A stretch of 64,000 nt of DNA from Streptomyces sp. Tue 6430 (GCA_021568835.1 JAKGSH010000003.1:124001-188000); one strand, 5' to 3'; shown: positions 21,301 to 32,538, numbered from the stretch's first letter. Translations and numbers: made by a program. Notes: a model not told the origin generated them from the sequence alone.

Positions 21301-24300
21301 CGACGGCGTGGTGGAGGCCGTCTCGCATCTGAACCAAGGGCTGGTGGTGCCGCTCGACCAGCTCCTGCCGCCGGACCTGCCGAAGGGCTGGCGCGCCCGC
21401 CTGGGCCGGCTGCTCAAGCACGAGCCCGACCAGGTGCTCCGGGCGGCCCGGAGCCTGCCCGTGCCGCCCCGGTGGACCGATCCCGTCAAGTACCGGATCG
21501 CGCTCCAGAACACCCTGCAGGTCCTCGGCGTGCTCTCCCAGCAGAACGTCACCGCGAACCTGGAGGCGCTGACCACGGTCGGCCTGCCGATCAGACTCAC
21601 GGACCCCGACTCCGTCGGGCAGACCTCCTACACCCTCCGGGTGCACGGGACGCTGACCGGGCGGCGCTACGAGGGCAAGGACGTCAGCGAGGGCATGCGC
21701 TTCAGCGCCCAGGGCGTCGACCGGCTCGACGGCCAGACGAGTGCGAAACGCGGCCTGGACCTGGGCTTCGAGGGCACGTTCTCGGGCCGCGACATCAACG
21801 CCGACGACGCGGGACTGCCCCGGAACACGCTCGGGCTGACCCTCGGCGCGCGCCGGGGATGGCAGTGGGAGGCGGAGACCGGCTTCGGCTCGACGGTCAC
21901 CAACGAGCCGATGTCGGTGAGCAACCAGCCCACCCACCTGTACCGCTACGACCTGTCCCTCACCGCGACCATGAGCGGCTACTGGCGGCCCCGCGGCCTG
22001 GTCCGCGGCCTCGGCCTCGGGCTGCCGGGACTGCTGGTCCTGGACGAGCCGGTCAACGTGCTCTTCGGCCGGACGCCGCTGGGCCGGCTGCGGGGCGGCG
22101 GCCCGATGACCGGCCAGGTGCTCATCGGCGTCCCCGTCCAGCACACCCCCGACGCGGACCCGTACGCGGACGGGGCGCTCAACCCCTACCTGTCCGACGA
22201 GCCCGCCCCCGCGCCCCTGGCCACCGAGCGGGCCCTCGCCCTGGCGAAGGGCGACCTCGTACTGCCGCGGACCCCGGCGGGGGCCGGCCCGCCGGACGGC
22301 TCGCCGACCGCGGGACACGGCAGTTCAAGGAGTTCCGGCAGCACCCCTTCGTCATCGTGAACATGGTGCTGTCCCCCACGCTGACCGCCGAGGTGGACCG
22401 GGTCCTCGAGGCGGCGTCGGGCAGCGCCTGGCAACTGGTGAAGGAGGGCGCCCCCACCCGGGACGCGATCGTCCGCACCTTCACCCCCCAGTACCTGGCG
22501 GCGAGCTTCGACCAGAGTTCGGGACCGCTCGGCCTGGCGGGCAGCGGCCTGCTGGGCAAGGGGCCGTACGGCGAACTGTGGGGGACCTTCCGGTACGCCA
22601 CGACGGTCGGGAAGCTGCACGCCCTCACCCCGCCGATGTCCATGGACACCGAGATGACGCTCGGCGGCACCCGCCAGGCGGCCGGCAAGATCAGCAACAG
22701 CACCGGCTTCGTCTTCGGCGGCCAGCTGGTCTACGCCGTCGCCCAGAGCCCCGGACACGGCCTCATGGGCGGGTACGGAATCGTCGCCAACCCCCTCTCG
22801 ACGTCCCGCGCGCACAGCCTCAGCGTCGTCCGCACGGTCGTCGCGGACATGAACCGCAAGGGCTTCACCCACCAGGTGCTGGTGGCCGGCGACGTGCAGC
22901 ACTGGTTCGCGCTGCTCACCAGCCGGCTGGGCACGGGCCGGATCGGCACGGCCGCGGCGGCCGGCGCCCTCGTGCCGCGCTCCCTCGCCGGCGCGGCCGG
23001 GACGGAACTGACCAGCCCCGGCGGCCTGCTGGGCACCTCCCGGAGAAGAGCGCCCACCGGCTGGGCCTGATCGACGACGGGCTGGGCGACGTCCCCCGTT
23101 ACACGAGTCGGGCCTGGACACCGCAGCCCTGGCTGCGCGGCGCCGCCTTCGGCACGTACGCGGTGAACGCGCTGGACCCCACGGACGTGCTGCTCGCGTT
23201 CGACGAGCGGATCCGGGAGCTGGGGCTCGACGACGCGAGCCGGGAGCGGATCCGGCAGCTCGTGACGGGCCGCGCCACCCGGGCGCTGAAGGGGGAGATG
23301 ACGACCACCGGTCCGTCGACGCCGGTCACCGCCGGAGGCTGGGGCTGGGACAGCGTCCGGATCGGCAGCCGGCGGGTGCGGGCGCGTGTCGAACTGATCC
23401 CCGGGACGCCCGTGTTCGACGGACTCGACCACAGCGCGGAGCTGGAGGAGAACCGGCGGGCCATCGAGACCGTCCAGCAGGGCTCGGAGGCCTCGTCGGG
23501 GGCGGACGTGGGCCTGGTGACCAGCCAGATGGTGTACACCGGCGACACCCGCGTCCCGGCCGCGGGACCCACGTACGCCGAAGGCGGCTCGAACCGGAAG
23601 ACGGTCTCCTCCAGTCACACGGTCACCACCGTCACCATCTACCGGGCGGCGTCCACCGAACCGCACGCGGAGGTCGTCACCCCGTACCGGATGCGCATCA
23701 CGCTGGAGGCCGACGACACCCCCCACGCCGGCGCGCCGGCCGGCCCGGAGCCGGCGAAGGGGAAGCCCACGGCCCTCGACCGCTTCCGGGGCCGCCTGCG
23801 CATCGTCGAGGAGGACGACGTCGGCGAGCTGCGCGAGCACGTGCCGCTCAGCCTGATGGAGCCGGCGCGTCCGGAGACGGAGGCGGCGGACGGGACCGGC
23901 ACGTCCGGGCCCGGCACGTCCGGGACCGGCCGGCTGCTGCCCGCGCCCGATCCGGCGGCCGACCCCGCCCTGGCCGCCCCGCCCCGCCCGGTGCCCCTTC
24001 CCGGGCCGGGGAAGGAACTGACGGTCCTGGACGGGGACGGCGTCGCACGGCCGTTCGCCTTCCCCGAGAACGGCATGCACCCCCGCGGGATCATCGGCAT
24101 CGAGAACATCCGCATGGCCGGCGACCTCCTCCTCACGAAGGCGTACGACGCCGGCTTCTCCCTCCGGGCCTTGGAGGCCGGGGACGGTCCCGACGCCTCG
24201 GCCCTCACCGAACTCCTGCGCAGGACCAGGGAGACCGGACTGACCCGGCTCGGCACCGGCTCGGCGCAGGCGCTGGAGGACGGCACCAGCTCCACGGCGG

Positions 24301-27300
24301 TCACGGCCTTCTTCCCGCGCACCACCGAACCGGACGGCTACCAGGTGGCGGGGCTGACCGAGAAGTCCCTGGTGGGCACCGACACCGGACGGCTGACGCT
24401 GCGCTCGACGCCCGACTTCAGCCGCGCGCTGCTGCTGACGGTCGCCGACGGCAAGAAGCTGGAGGTGCTCAGACGGTACGGGGAGAACGCCGGCACGTCG
24501 TCGTCCGTCGAGCACAGCCAGTCCGCGGGCCTCGGCGGCGCCTTCCTGTACGACTCTCCCGACAACGCGGGCCTCAACCAGACCGGACTCGTCGGTCCCG
24601 GCCCCAACGACCTCGACGGCGACGGCATGCCGGTCGGGGACGACCACCTGACCTCGCGCAACCTCAAGCCCAAGACGGGCCGCTCCTTCCTGTTCGCCGT
24701 CCCGGCCACCTGGATCGGCGTCGGCGACGTGCACCGCGGCATCGTGGACTCGAAGCTCGCGAACCGCATCCGGGGCGGCACCTTCGCCAAGGCCCGATCG
24801 GGTCCGCAGGCGATGGAGTCCGAGGCGTACGTCGTCACCTGGATCCGGGAGGACGTCGCCCGCGAGCTGCGGATCGTCACCGACACGAACTTCCCCGAGC
24901 GCGTGGGGAAGGCGTGGGACGCGGTCGGCAGCGCGAGCAAGGCGTGGGTCGACGCCGACAAGGCCTACTGGAAGAAGCGGCGCGCCTCCGGCGGACTGCG
25001 CGCGGACCTCGACGCCGCGCAGGCCGTCGTCGACAGAGCCGCCCGGACCGCCCGCGCCGCCACGCGCCCGGTCGACCTGGCCCGGACCGACGTCGACGCC
25101 GCGGACACCGCCCTGCGCCGGGCCGAGTCCGACGCAGGGCGCGACCACGGCCTCGCGGACGCGTCCGTGGCCGCCGCGCGGGCCGAGGTCGACGCCTTCG
25201 CCGACGACGAGTACGCCGCACCCGAGCACGACGGCTGGGCGGAGGTCCTGCGGGACGAGCAGGACGCCGCTCTGGCCCGCCTGGCCGACGCGGAGGAGGC
25301 TGCCGGAACCCTGCGGAAGGCGGCCGATCTGCGGCTGGAGACCGCGCGCACCGGGAAGGCGGCGGCCGACGCGCGGCTCGACGCGGCCCTGCTGTCCGCG
25401 CGAGCGCCCGGCCGGGCCCTCGACGAGGCCACCGCCCGCCGGGACGCGGCACGCGACGCCTTCGAGACCCGGCGCGCCGAGCTGGACGCGCTCAGGGACA
25501 CGGCGGAGAGGGCCGCGGCGGAATACCACCGGGTACGGGCCGGCGCGGACCAGCTCACCCGCTGGCACCGGCTCGCGGCCACCGCGGAGGGCCGCGAGGA
25601 GCTGGACGGCCTCGCCGAGCCGCCCGCGGTGACCCACCAGGCCCCGCCCAAGGCGCCCAGGCCCAAGCCCTCGGCCCGCCCCGCTACACCAGGACCGGCA
25701 TCGGACCGGACACCGTCCTCACGTCACCCGCGAACGAGACGTACACGCTCCAGGACGTGCCGAGGGACGGTGACGCCTTCTTCCGCGCGCTCGCCCTCGG
25801 CCTCGAACACGCCGCCCCGGGGTTGCTGTCCGCGGAGGGCATCGACCTCGCCGATCCGGGGGCGATGTCCGCGCTGCGCCGCAGGACGGCCTCCTGGCTC
25901 ACCGATCACGCCGACGACGACCTGCTGGCCGCCGTGGTCCCCGACCACACCGACGCCTTCAGCGCGGAGGAGATCGCCGCGGCGGGCCTGGACCTCGGGA
26001 CGGGCACGCCCGCCCGCCGTGAGTTCGACGGCCTCGGCGGCCTCCTCCCGCACGCCGCCGACCTGACCCCCGAGGTCCGGGCCGAACTGGCGATCACCCA
26101 GCTCCTGCGCCGGGGCGACGCCGCGGCCGAGGCCGGCTGGAACCACGCCGCGGCGGACCTGCTCCCGCTGCTCGCCGCACGCGCCTTCGGCGTGCGCGTC
26201 ACGGTGGTCGGGAGCGACGGCGGCTTCCAGGACTTCACCCCGGGGACCCGACGGCCGGCCTCCAGGGACTCGTCGCCCCGTCCGCCCACTCCGGCGCACA
26301 CGTGGTGCTGAGCCTCGACGACCGCCACTACCGGCCGGCCCTGCCGACGACCGGTCCGCTGCCGAAGGATGCGGATCCCTCGCCGAAGGGCGCGGACTCC
26401 TCGCCGAAGGGCACGGATCCGCTGCTGCCGCCGAAGGACCCGCAGCCGCTGCCGAAGGGCAAGGAAGCGCTGCCCAAGGGCACGGATCCGCTGCCGAAGG
26501 GTGCGGAATCGCTGCTGCCGAAGGACTCGCAGATCCAGCCGGAGGACCCGCGGCCCCCGCGCCGAAGGCGAAGGCCGGGGAACCGGCGTCCCGGCCGTCG
26601 GACGTCCCGCCTCGGGGGGACGGGGAGAAGGACTCCGGGCCGGAGAGCGACAGCGGCCGGGCGAGGGCCGTCGGGTACCGGTGCCCGGCACGGGTGAGTG
26701 CCTCCTGTACTCCTTCATGGCCGGCGACCCGTGCACATCCGCGGCCGTCTGGGCGGCCTCGCCGCCACCGACCGCGCCGCGTACGACCTGCTCGGGGACC
26801 CCGACGCCGTACGCGCCGAACTGCGTCGGCAGGCCGGGTCCGGCACCACGGCCGGCCCCGCGCGGGCCGCGCTCCGCGCCATGCGGTCCTACGTGGAGGA
26901 CTACGTGGGCCGCAGCGCGGGACGGCTGCATCCGCAGATCGTCGGCCAGTTCCGGCAGACGGTCGCCGACGAGTTCACCGCACGCGTCCGGGGAACGGAC
27001 CGGGCCGGGATGCTCGCCCTCCTCGCCCGGCACGGCGTGCGGCACGCCCCCGTCCCCGAGGCCCTCGACCCCGCCGAACTGCTGAGGCGTTACGTCGACG
27101 CCCGCACGGCGTCGCGACCCGCCGACCCGGGCATCTCCCCGCAGGATGCCCGGGCCGTCGTGGCGGCGGAGGCCGAGGACCTGAGCCCACGTCAGATGTT
27201 CGAGCACCTCGAGCGGCACGACCTGCTGCCGACGCCCGACGACCTCGACGACGAGGCACTGCGCCGGCTGCTCGCCACCGCCTACACGCAGAGCGCCGCG

Positions 27301-30300
27301 CCGCTGGACGACACGGAACTGTCCACGCTCCTGGACGCCGTCGTCAACTGGGAGCGGCGCTGGGGGACGCCGGCGGGAGAGGTCTTCCTCCCCCTTCTCG
27401 CGCACGCGTTCGATCTGCGGGTCGACGTGGTGCGGTCGCTCCCGTCGGGCGCCCGGCGGGTCGGTGGCGCGGGCCCGACAACGCCATGCGGCAGACGGAG
27501 GTCTACTACAACGGAAGCGACCACTACGACGGCAGCGACGCCGGAGCCCGCGACCGGTTCGGCGACGCGGTCCTCCCGAAGCGGATCAAGGACGAGGAGC
27601 GCGACGGGGACGGCGACGTACGGCTCAACCCCCTGTGGGTGCCGTTGGACGAGGTCGATCCGGACCTGCTGATCACCGGCAACCGCGACGCGGTGTGGTT
27701 GTACACGGTCACCGATGACGGGCGGGTGGTCCTGGGCACGGAGGACCTGAGCGGGATCATCACGCCGGAGCAGTTCGACGCGCTGCTGGCGGGGATGCGG
27801 GAGAAGGACCCCGACCTGACGGCGGAGTCGCTGCGCAGGACGCTGGACGGGCTGGGCCACACCGGCATCGCCGCCGGCTTCGTCGACAACGGCCGTACGA
27901 CAGACCCCACGACAGACCCCACGACAGACCCCACGGCAGGCCCGACGGCAGGCCGGACGCTGCCGGGGCGCAGCCGGGTGTCCGGCGAGTTCCGCTGGAG
28001 CGCGAAGCTGCGTTCCTGGGTGGTGAACGACAAGTCGGGCCGCTACATGAGCGAGTCGGTCCGGCCGGGTCTGGACGCGGCGGAGGCCGCCGACTGGCTG
28101 ACCAACGTGGCGGCCCTGTTCAGCGACCGGCTGGGTGTCGTCGTCCGGACCGACCAGGTGAAGACCGCCGCGTCCGTCCCCGCGCCCCCGCCCGCGCCGG
28201 AACCCGGTTCCGGGCCGCCGAAGACGCGGACGGCGGCACTGGGCCCCGACGAGCACGACCCGGCCCGTCCGGCACCCCGGCCGGAACCCGACGCCGAAGA
28301 CGACCCGCTCGACGTGGAGGTGGAGGCGGACGGAGATACCGACACCGAGGGCGAGGGCGATACCGACACCGAGGGCGAGGGCGAGGGCGATACCGATACA
28401 GAGGCCGATGCCGAGAGCGTGGCGGCGCCGGACGACGACGGGCCCGCCGGATCCGCCCCGGCGCTTGCCCCGTCCCGGTCCCAGGTCGCCTTCGAGCATC
28501 GGCACCGGCACGTCACCGATCCGGACCAGCGCCGCCGGCTCGCCGACCTGGCCGAGCAGATCGTGCTGTCCGGCCTGCGCGACCTCAGGGCCGGTCTCCG
28601 GCTTCCCGGGGTCACGGTCACCGGTTACAGCAACGGCCCGCGCTTCGCGCTGTCCGGTGGCGCCGTCGAGCACGCCGAGACGGTCGGCCGGCAGCGGGCG
28701 GAGGCCGTGCGGGACCTCCTCCTCGACGAGATCCGGCGTCAGCTGGAGCGCAACGGGCGGGCCGTGCGCGACGTCGCGGAAGTGCGCGGCGGCACGGTCC
28801 GGGCCGAGGACTTCCCGATCACCACGCGGAGCGGCGGCCGGGACATCGGCGCCGTCGGCCCGATCGACGGCGCCACCGGGCGCGCGGCACGGCGACAGGC
28901 GGTCATCACGATCGACCGTTCCCCGCTGTCGGAGGCCGCCGCCCGGCTGGCGGAACTGAGCCCGGAGGATTTCGGCCGGCCGGACTACTTCACCGGTCCG
29001 GACCGGCTCGCCAGGAACCTCCTGCACCTCGACGACAACCCCGGGGACGACCCCGACTCGGACGACGAATCGGACAGCGACTCCGACTCCGGCAGCGAGT
29101 CGGATTCCGGCTCGGACGGCGGGTCCGCGGCCTCCGCTCCCGCACCGGTGCGCTTCGACGTCGACGACCTCTCGCACCGCGTGCGCCGGCTGTACGAGCT
29201 GGCGGACGAGGCGATGGCGGCCGGCCGGGCGACCAGCCGGGCGTCGCTGACCGCCTACCACCTGGGCAAGCAGGGCCTGTTGTCCGACGCCACCCGCCTG
29301 ACCGCACCGGACGGCACGCCGCTGGGCCGGAACTGGACGGGCCGGCCCGCCCGGGAGGTGGACGTCTCCTCGTACGACGTGGTGGACGGCGCCGACCGCG
29401 CCCCCGGCCGTCGCCGTGGGCGCGCCGGCCCGACGCCCCCTCCCGTACGTGCTCGGAACGAAGGACGGCGACCACACCAAGGTCGGACTGACCCTGCCGG
29501 ACGGCAGCAGGCGGTGGCGGCTGTCGCCGGAGGAGTTCGCCGAACTGCTGGCGCAGGACCAGGAACTGACGGGCCGTGAGGAAGCCGTCGAGATGGTGCT
29601 CGTCTCGCCGAACGCCGGCGCCATGGGGCTGGACCTGCCGCGCAGGGCCGCGGCCCGGACCGGCAGGACGCTGTGGTCGCACAGCGGCGAGGTCGCCCTG
29701 AAGCCGCACCCCGACATCGGCCGGCACCGCGTCGAGGTGACCGACGACCGGAACGTCGGCGACGAGTCGATGGGCGAGCCGGCGGGCGAGCTGATGGGCG
29801 AGCCGGTCGGCGAGTGGATCGTCGGCGAACCAGACGACCTGGGACCGGACGGGGGAGGGCCGGAACCCGGGGAAGGCGTCCTGCACACGATCGACGGGAG
29901 GACCCTTCGGGACGCGGACGTCAAGTCGGTCACCCTCACCGACGAGGGCCGGCCCGTCGGCCGTGCGGTGGTCAACGACTCGGACCTGCTCCGGCGCGAG
30001 CCGTGGCTTCAGGAACTGACCCGGTCGACGGAGTGGTCCGTCTACGACCCGGTCACCGGTGCGCCGGTCGGCAACCCCGGCCGGTGCCGTGGAAGGGCCG
30101 CAAACCCTACTTCTTCCTGGTCCACGGCCTGCCGGGGCAGACCCTCATGGTCGAGCGCATGTTCCAGAACAACGTTCCGGTCCGGGGTGCGGAAACCGGC
30201 GGCTACCTCCGGCGGCGCCGCAGCGTGACCCGACTGGACCGGGACACCCCCCTCGTGTTCCTGTCCTGCTGGGGGAGCGGGCCGGAGGGACACACCGCCG

Positions 30301-32489
30301 CCGCCCTGAAGCGGAGCCGCCCGTTCGTCCCCGATCCGCTCGCCGTCTCGTCCGCGGCCCAGGACGTCTCCAACGTGACGCGGCGCGACGTCTACGCCCC
30401 GGACAGGGAGCACTGGAGCCGCTACGCGCACGGGAAGCTGTACGACCACGGCATCCCCACCACCCCGGCGAACGACCCGGTGGACATGGTGAAGCTGCGC
30501 CCCGAACCGACCCCGGACGAACTCGACGGCCTCGCCGCGCGGGCCGGCCTGGAGACCTCCCCGGACTTCACCCCGGCCATGGCCCGGGACACGGCACTGC
30601 GCCTGGTCCGCGCCCTGCGGGCGACGTTCGGCGTCGACGTGGGGGACGACAAGGACGTCCCGCCCGGCACGTACCACCGGCTGCTGCGCGGCATCGGCGC
30701 CCTGGAGGTCATGCGCCGCCGGGACGAGAACCTGCGGGACCACGGCGAGCTGACGCTCGACCTGCTCGACCGGGTCACCCGCGCGCACCACGGCCTGACG
30801 ACCGCCCCCGGCACCCGGCCCGCGCCGCCGGACCCCGACGACGTACGGACGATGCTCGAAGCCGCGTCGGCGCGCCTGTCCGCCGATCCCCGGTCCACGC
30901 TGCCCGACTTCGTCCCCCTGCCCTCCGTGGACCGGGCCCGCGAACTGATCGGCCGGCACGGTCCCGACCGGTGGGCCCGCCAGGTGCTGGGGCTGCACCC
31001 GTCGGAGCAGGTCACCGCCGCGCACCGGCAGAACGCGCTGTGGGCCACGGTCAAGGCCGTGGAGAGCGTGGAGAACCATCCCGACCCCGACGCCCTGACG
31101 GCGAAGGTGCTCCACCTGGACACCGGCGTGGATCCGCGGGACGAGGCCCTGCGGGCGGACCTCCTGCGGACGGCGGCCACGGCGGCGGCCCTCGGCCGCG
31201 ACGCCCACGACCCCACCGCACTCGCCGCGTACGACCTCGAACGCAACGGCGCGCTCGACGACCGCACCCTCATCACCTCCGTGAACGGCACCAGCACCGG
31301 CCGCAGTTGGACGGGGAGGCCCGCCCCGAGCCGCATGTGGGCGGACCGCTACGTGATCTCCCCGACGGCGGCCTGGCCGGCAGTCGCGGGGCACTGGCGC
31401 CCTGGCACCGGAAGGGCGCCGGGAAGAGCGCCCATCCCGGCGCATACGTACTGGACATGAGCGGCACCACCCCGGGGCGGGTCGACATGCCCCGGCCGGA
31501 CGGCACCACCCGTCCGGTGCCCTACGAGGAGATCGCCGAACTGCTCTCCCACGATCCCGTCCTGGCGCGGCTGGACCGGGACGTCACGGTCGTCCCCGTT
31601 GGGACGGGGGAGGGGGACGCCGGCCTGGCCGAGGCGATCGCCGCCCGGACGGGGCCGCCCGGACCGTGTGGCTGCCGACGCGGCCGCTCCGGCTCCTCGA
31701 CCGGCGACCGGCGGTGAACGAGAGCCTTCTCGTACTGACCTCGCCCCAGGACGACACGGGAGCGCACTGGTCGAGGACACGTCCGCCGGCGTTGTCGGAC
31801 CCGCACTCCGGACCCGCCCCCGACGTCATCGCGGCCGACGACGACACCGTGCCCGAGGCGCCGCTGTCCGAAGTACCACTGCCCGAGGCACCGCCGCTCC
31901 AGGCGCCGCCGTCCGAGGACGCCCGGCGGCGGTGGGTCGCCGGCCAGGTGGGCGCGGAGGACCTGCCCGGGAACCCGCCGGGGTTCACCGGCACCGAGAT
32001 CGTCACCCTGGCCGAACTGAGGGACGCGGGCGTCGAGATCACTCCCGGAATGGACGTCGAGGCGCAACTCGGCGGCGGCGTGCGGGGCAGCGGACTGGCA
32101 CCGCGCGATCAGGTGCGGCTGCTGCTGGCCCGTCCCGGCCCGTGGCCGGACCCCCTGGACGCCGTCGCGGCCACCGTGTCGCGCCGGCTCTGGCGCTCGG
32201 CCCTCACGGACTTCGAGAGCACGGCCCCGGACCCCGACGCCGCCCGGGCCGCCTGGGTCGCCCGGGCCGCCTGGGACACAGCCCTCGGGCTGCTCCTGCC
32301 GGGCGAACGGGACTCCGTGCTCGCGGACTGGCGGTACGCCGGGGAGGCGTTCCGCGACGCGGTGCGCCGGCTCGCCGTCCTCCTGGCCGCGGAAGGAACC
32401 GACCCCGGACGGTCGCGCGCCTCGCCGCCCTGCTGCGGGAGGGGCTCGGACTGCCGCCCCCCGGAACAAGCGGCCCGGGTGACCGGTGA
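11421..32489 (+). CDS. Giant multidomain type VII effector/toxin, about 7,031 residues (27 frame displacements)
   Basis: One continuous coding path runs from ATG 11421 to TGA 32489 if one base is restored at 27 places (near 12325, 13716, 14570, 15612, two at 16620-16670, 17015, 17570, 18915, 19055, 19345, 19720, 20625, 22315, 23040, 25680, 26250, 26555, 26675, 26730, 27475, two at 29405-29440, 30083, 31363, 31655, 32410). Order of parts: WXG100-like N-terminus; Gly/Tyr/Asp then Pro/Ser/Thr-rich linker; tandemly duplicated 3-kb module with His/Cys sites; a 1,700-residue region I do not recognise; coiled coil; two OTU-like domains; OmpA-like segment; third His/Cys module; helical C-terminus. 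I recall similar giant Streptomyces proteins being named for a 'lonely Cys domain', which I could not check. Export and toxin/effector roles are inferred from operon and architecture. Confidence 0.85.
12360..13670 (+). other. Low-complexity linker of the giant protein
   Basis: A Tyr/Gly/Asn/Asp-rich stretch (RYGNGHGYGNESTGRYEYEN) is followed by Ser-Val repeats at about 12,630-12,675, an Asn-Thr repeat near 12,785-12,810, and about 250 residues rich in Pro, Ser, Thr and acidic residues. It is probably a disordered tether. Confidence 0.8.
13716..16665 (+). repeat. Internal tandem duplication, copy A
   Basis: This stretch and the following one are paralogous at DNA and protein level, offset by 2,989-2,993 bases. 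For example, the run around CGGTGGGTGGAGCACCGGCC occurs at 15,102 and 18,091. Each copy has the order: helical segment (LLLDPADPVTDAQRSELFRV), Rossmann-like segment without Cys (VVLLVPGAGARGLDLP), His/Cys module, helical segment (RLVRALRLAFGA), and ARLFWATVKALEWESRTPDP. Confidence 0.9.
14640..15110 (+). other. His/Cys module 1 (caspase-like clan CD pattern)
   Basis: A hydrophobic strand ending in His1110 (VYVFGAHARPG) is followed 47 residues later by a hydrophobic strand ending in Cys1157 (HAVLMEACSSAKPPG), then VANETGRTTYGGTH. The His...hydrophobic-x-x-Cys-x-S/A layout resembles clan CD cysteine peptidases (caspase, CHAT, gingipain types). In this copy the usual Gly after His is Ala. Fold assignment is inference. 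Confidence 0.5.
16672..19690 (+). repeat. Internal tandem duplication, copy B
   Basis: Second copy of the 3-kb module, starting near RELLADVHGPGILSDS and ending in a Pro/Thr-rich linker. It keeps every segment of copy A in the same order, including the His/Cys module. It contains five or six of the frame displacements. Confidence 0.9.
17640..18110 (+). other. His/Cys module 2 (caspase-like clan CD pattern)
   Basis: His2109 sits in VYVFAAHGLPGETRV, with the clan-typical His-Gly, and Cys2156 in HAVVMEACFSAAPPS, again 47 residues apart, followed by VANETGRTVYGGTH. It is the best match of the three to a caspase-like active site. Confidence 0.55.
19720..24920 (+). other. Unrecognised 1,700-residue central region of the giant protein
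   Basis: It runs from TFGQSTVLLRGSEQALDAID to the coiled coil. Short alternating hydrophobic patterns with many Gly, Thr and aromatic residues (LYRYDLSLTATMSGYW, KTALYLVVKSVRVRRA, TVSSSHTVTTVTIYRA) suggest a beta-rich structure. I see no catalytic motif I can name. Confidence 0.4.
24930..25640 (+). other. Coiled-coil segment of the giant protein
   Basis: About 230 residues (roughly 4,510-4,740) rich in Ala, Asp, Arg and Glu with few breakers, such as RLADAEEAAGTLRKAADLRL and ARRDAARDAFETRRAELDAL. It probably acts as a rigid spacer before the OTU-like domains. Confidence 0.7.
25730..26340 (+). other. OTU-like domain 1 with catalytic Cys replaced by Ala
   Basis: LQDVPRDGDAFFRALALGLE matches the OTU active-site motif (D-G-x-C-L/F-F-R) except that the Cys position is Ala4791 (GCC at 25775-25777). 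The later core strand WNHAAADLLPLLAARAFGVR and the C-terminal His4975 (LDDRHYRPAL) are kept. Expected to be a catalytically dead OTU fold that could bind a substrate or regulate its neighbour. Confidence 0.6.
26345..26665 (+). repeat. Pro-Lys linker repeats between the OTU-like domains
   Basis: Degenerate repeats of the type LPKGTDPLPKGAESLLPKDS encode a Pro/Lys/Asp-rich linker of roughly 100 residues. Confidence 0.8.
26670..27545 (+). other. OTU-like domain 2 with catalytic Cys and His
   Basis: VPVPGTGECLLYSFMAGDP has the OTU nucleophile loop with Cys5100 (26699-26701). The core strand EVFLPLLAHAFDLRVDVV follows, and the C-terminal His5375 lies in YYNGSDHYDGSD, the classic OTU-toxin His motif. 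OTU proteases cleave ubiquitin-type isopeptide bonds or serve as processing peptidases in polymorphic toxins. Three frame displacements fall in this stretch. Confidence 0.65.
27600..28150 (+). other. Unidentified segment after OTU-like domain 2, with TDPT repeats
   Basis: Includes WVPLDEVDPDLLITGNRDAV, a short repeat TTDPTTDPTTDPTAG (27,900-27,950) and a compact domain FRWSAKLRSWVVNDKSGRYM. I do not recognise it. It could be another effector domain. Confidence 0.35.
28290..28930 (+). other. Acidic DTEGEG repeats followed by an OmpA-like segment
   Basis: Asp/Thr/Glu/Gly repeats (DTDTEGEGDTDTEGEGEGD) precede a segment GVTVTGYSNG ... VGRQRAEAVRDLLLDEIRR. Its strand-turn-helix with an RA-AV-L pattern recalls OmpA/MotB-type peptidoglycan-binding domains. 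This similarity is by eye only. Confidence 0.35.
30095..30450 (+). other. His/Cys module 3 (caspase-like clan CD pattern)
   Basis: A diverged copy far from the tandem pair: His6243 in YFFLVHGLPGQTL and Cys6291 in TPLVFLSCWGSGPEG, 48 residues apart. The Ser-Cys-x-x-Gly form is close to CHAT/caspase active-site strands. Conservation of both residues despite divergence around them argues for function. Confidence 0.55.
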
Positions 32490-32538
32490 CCGGTGACCGG
32501 CGGGTGGAGCAGGCGGACGAGGGGAGGGCCGGACGCCG

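Noticed and set aside
11421..32489. Programmed ribosomal frameshifting as the reason for the broken giant gene
   Set aside because: There are 27 displacements, none with an obvious slippery heptamer plus structure, and the same pattern appears in ordinary metabolic genes in this window.
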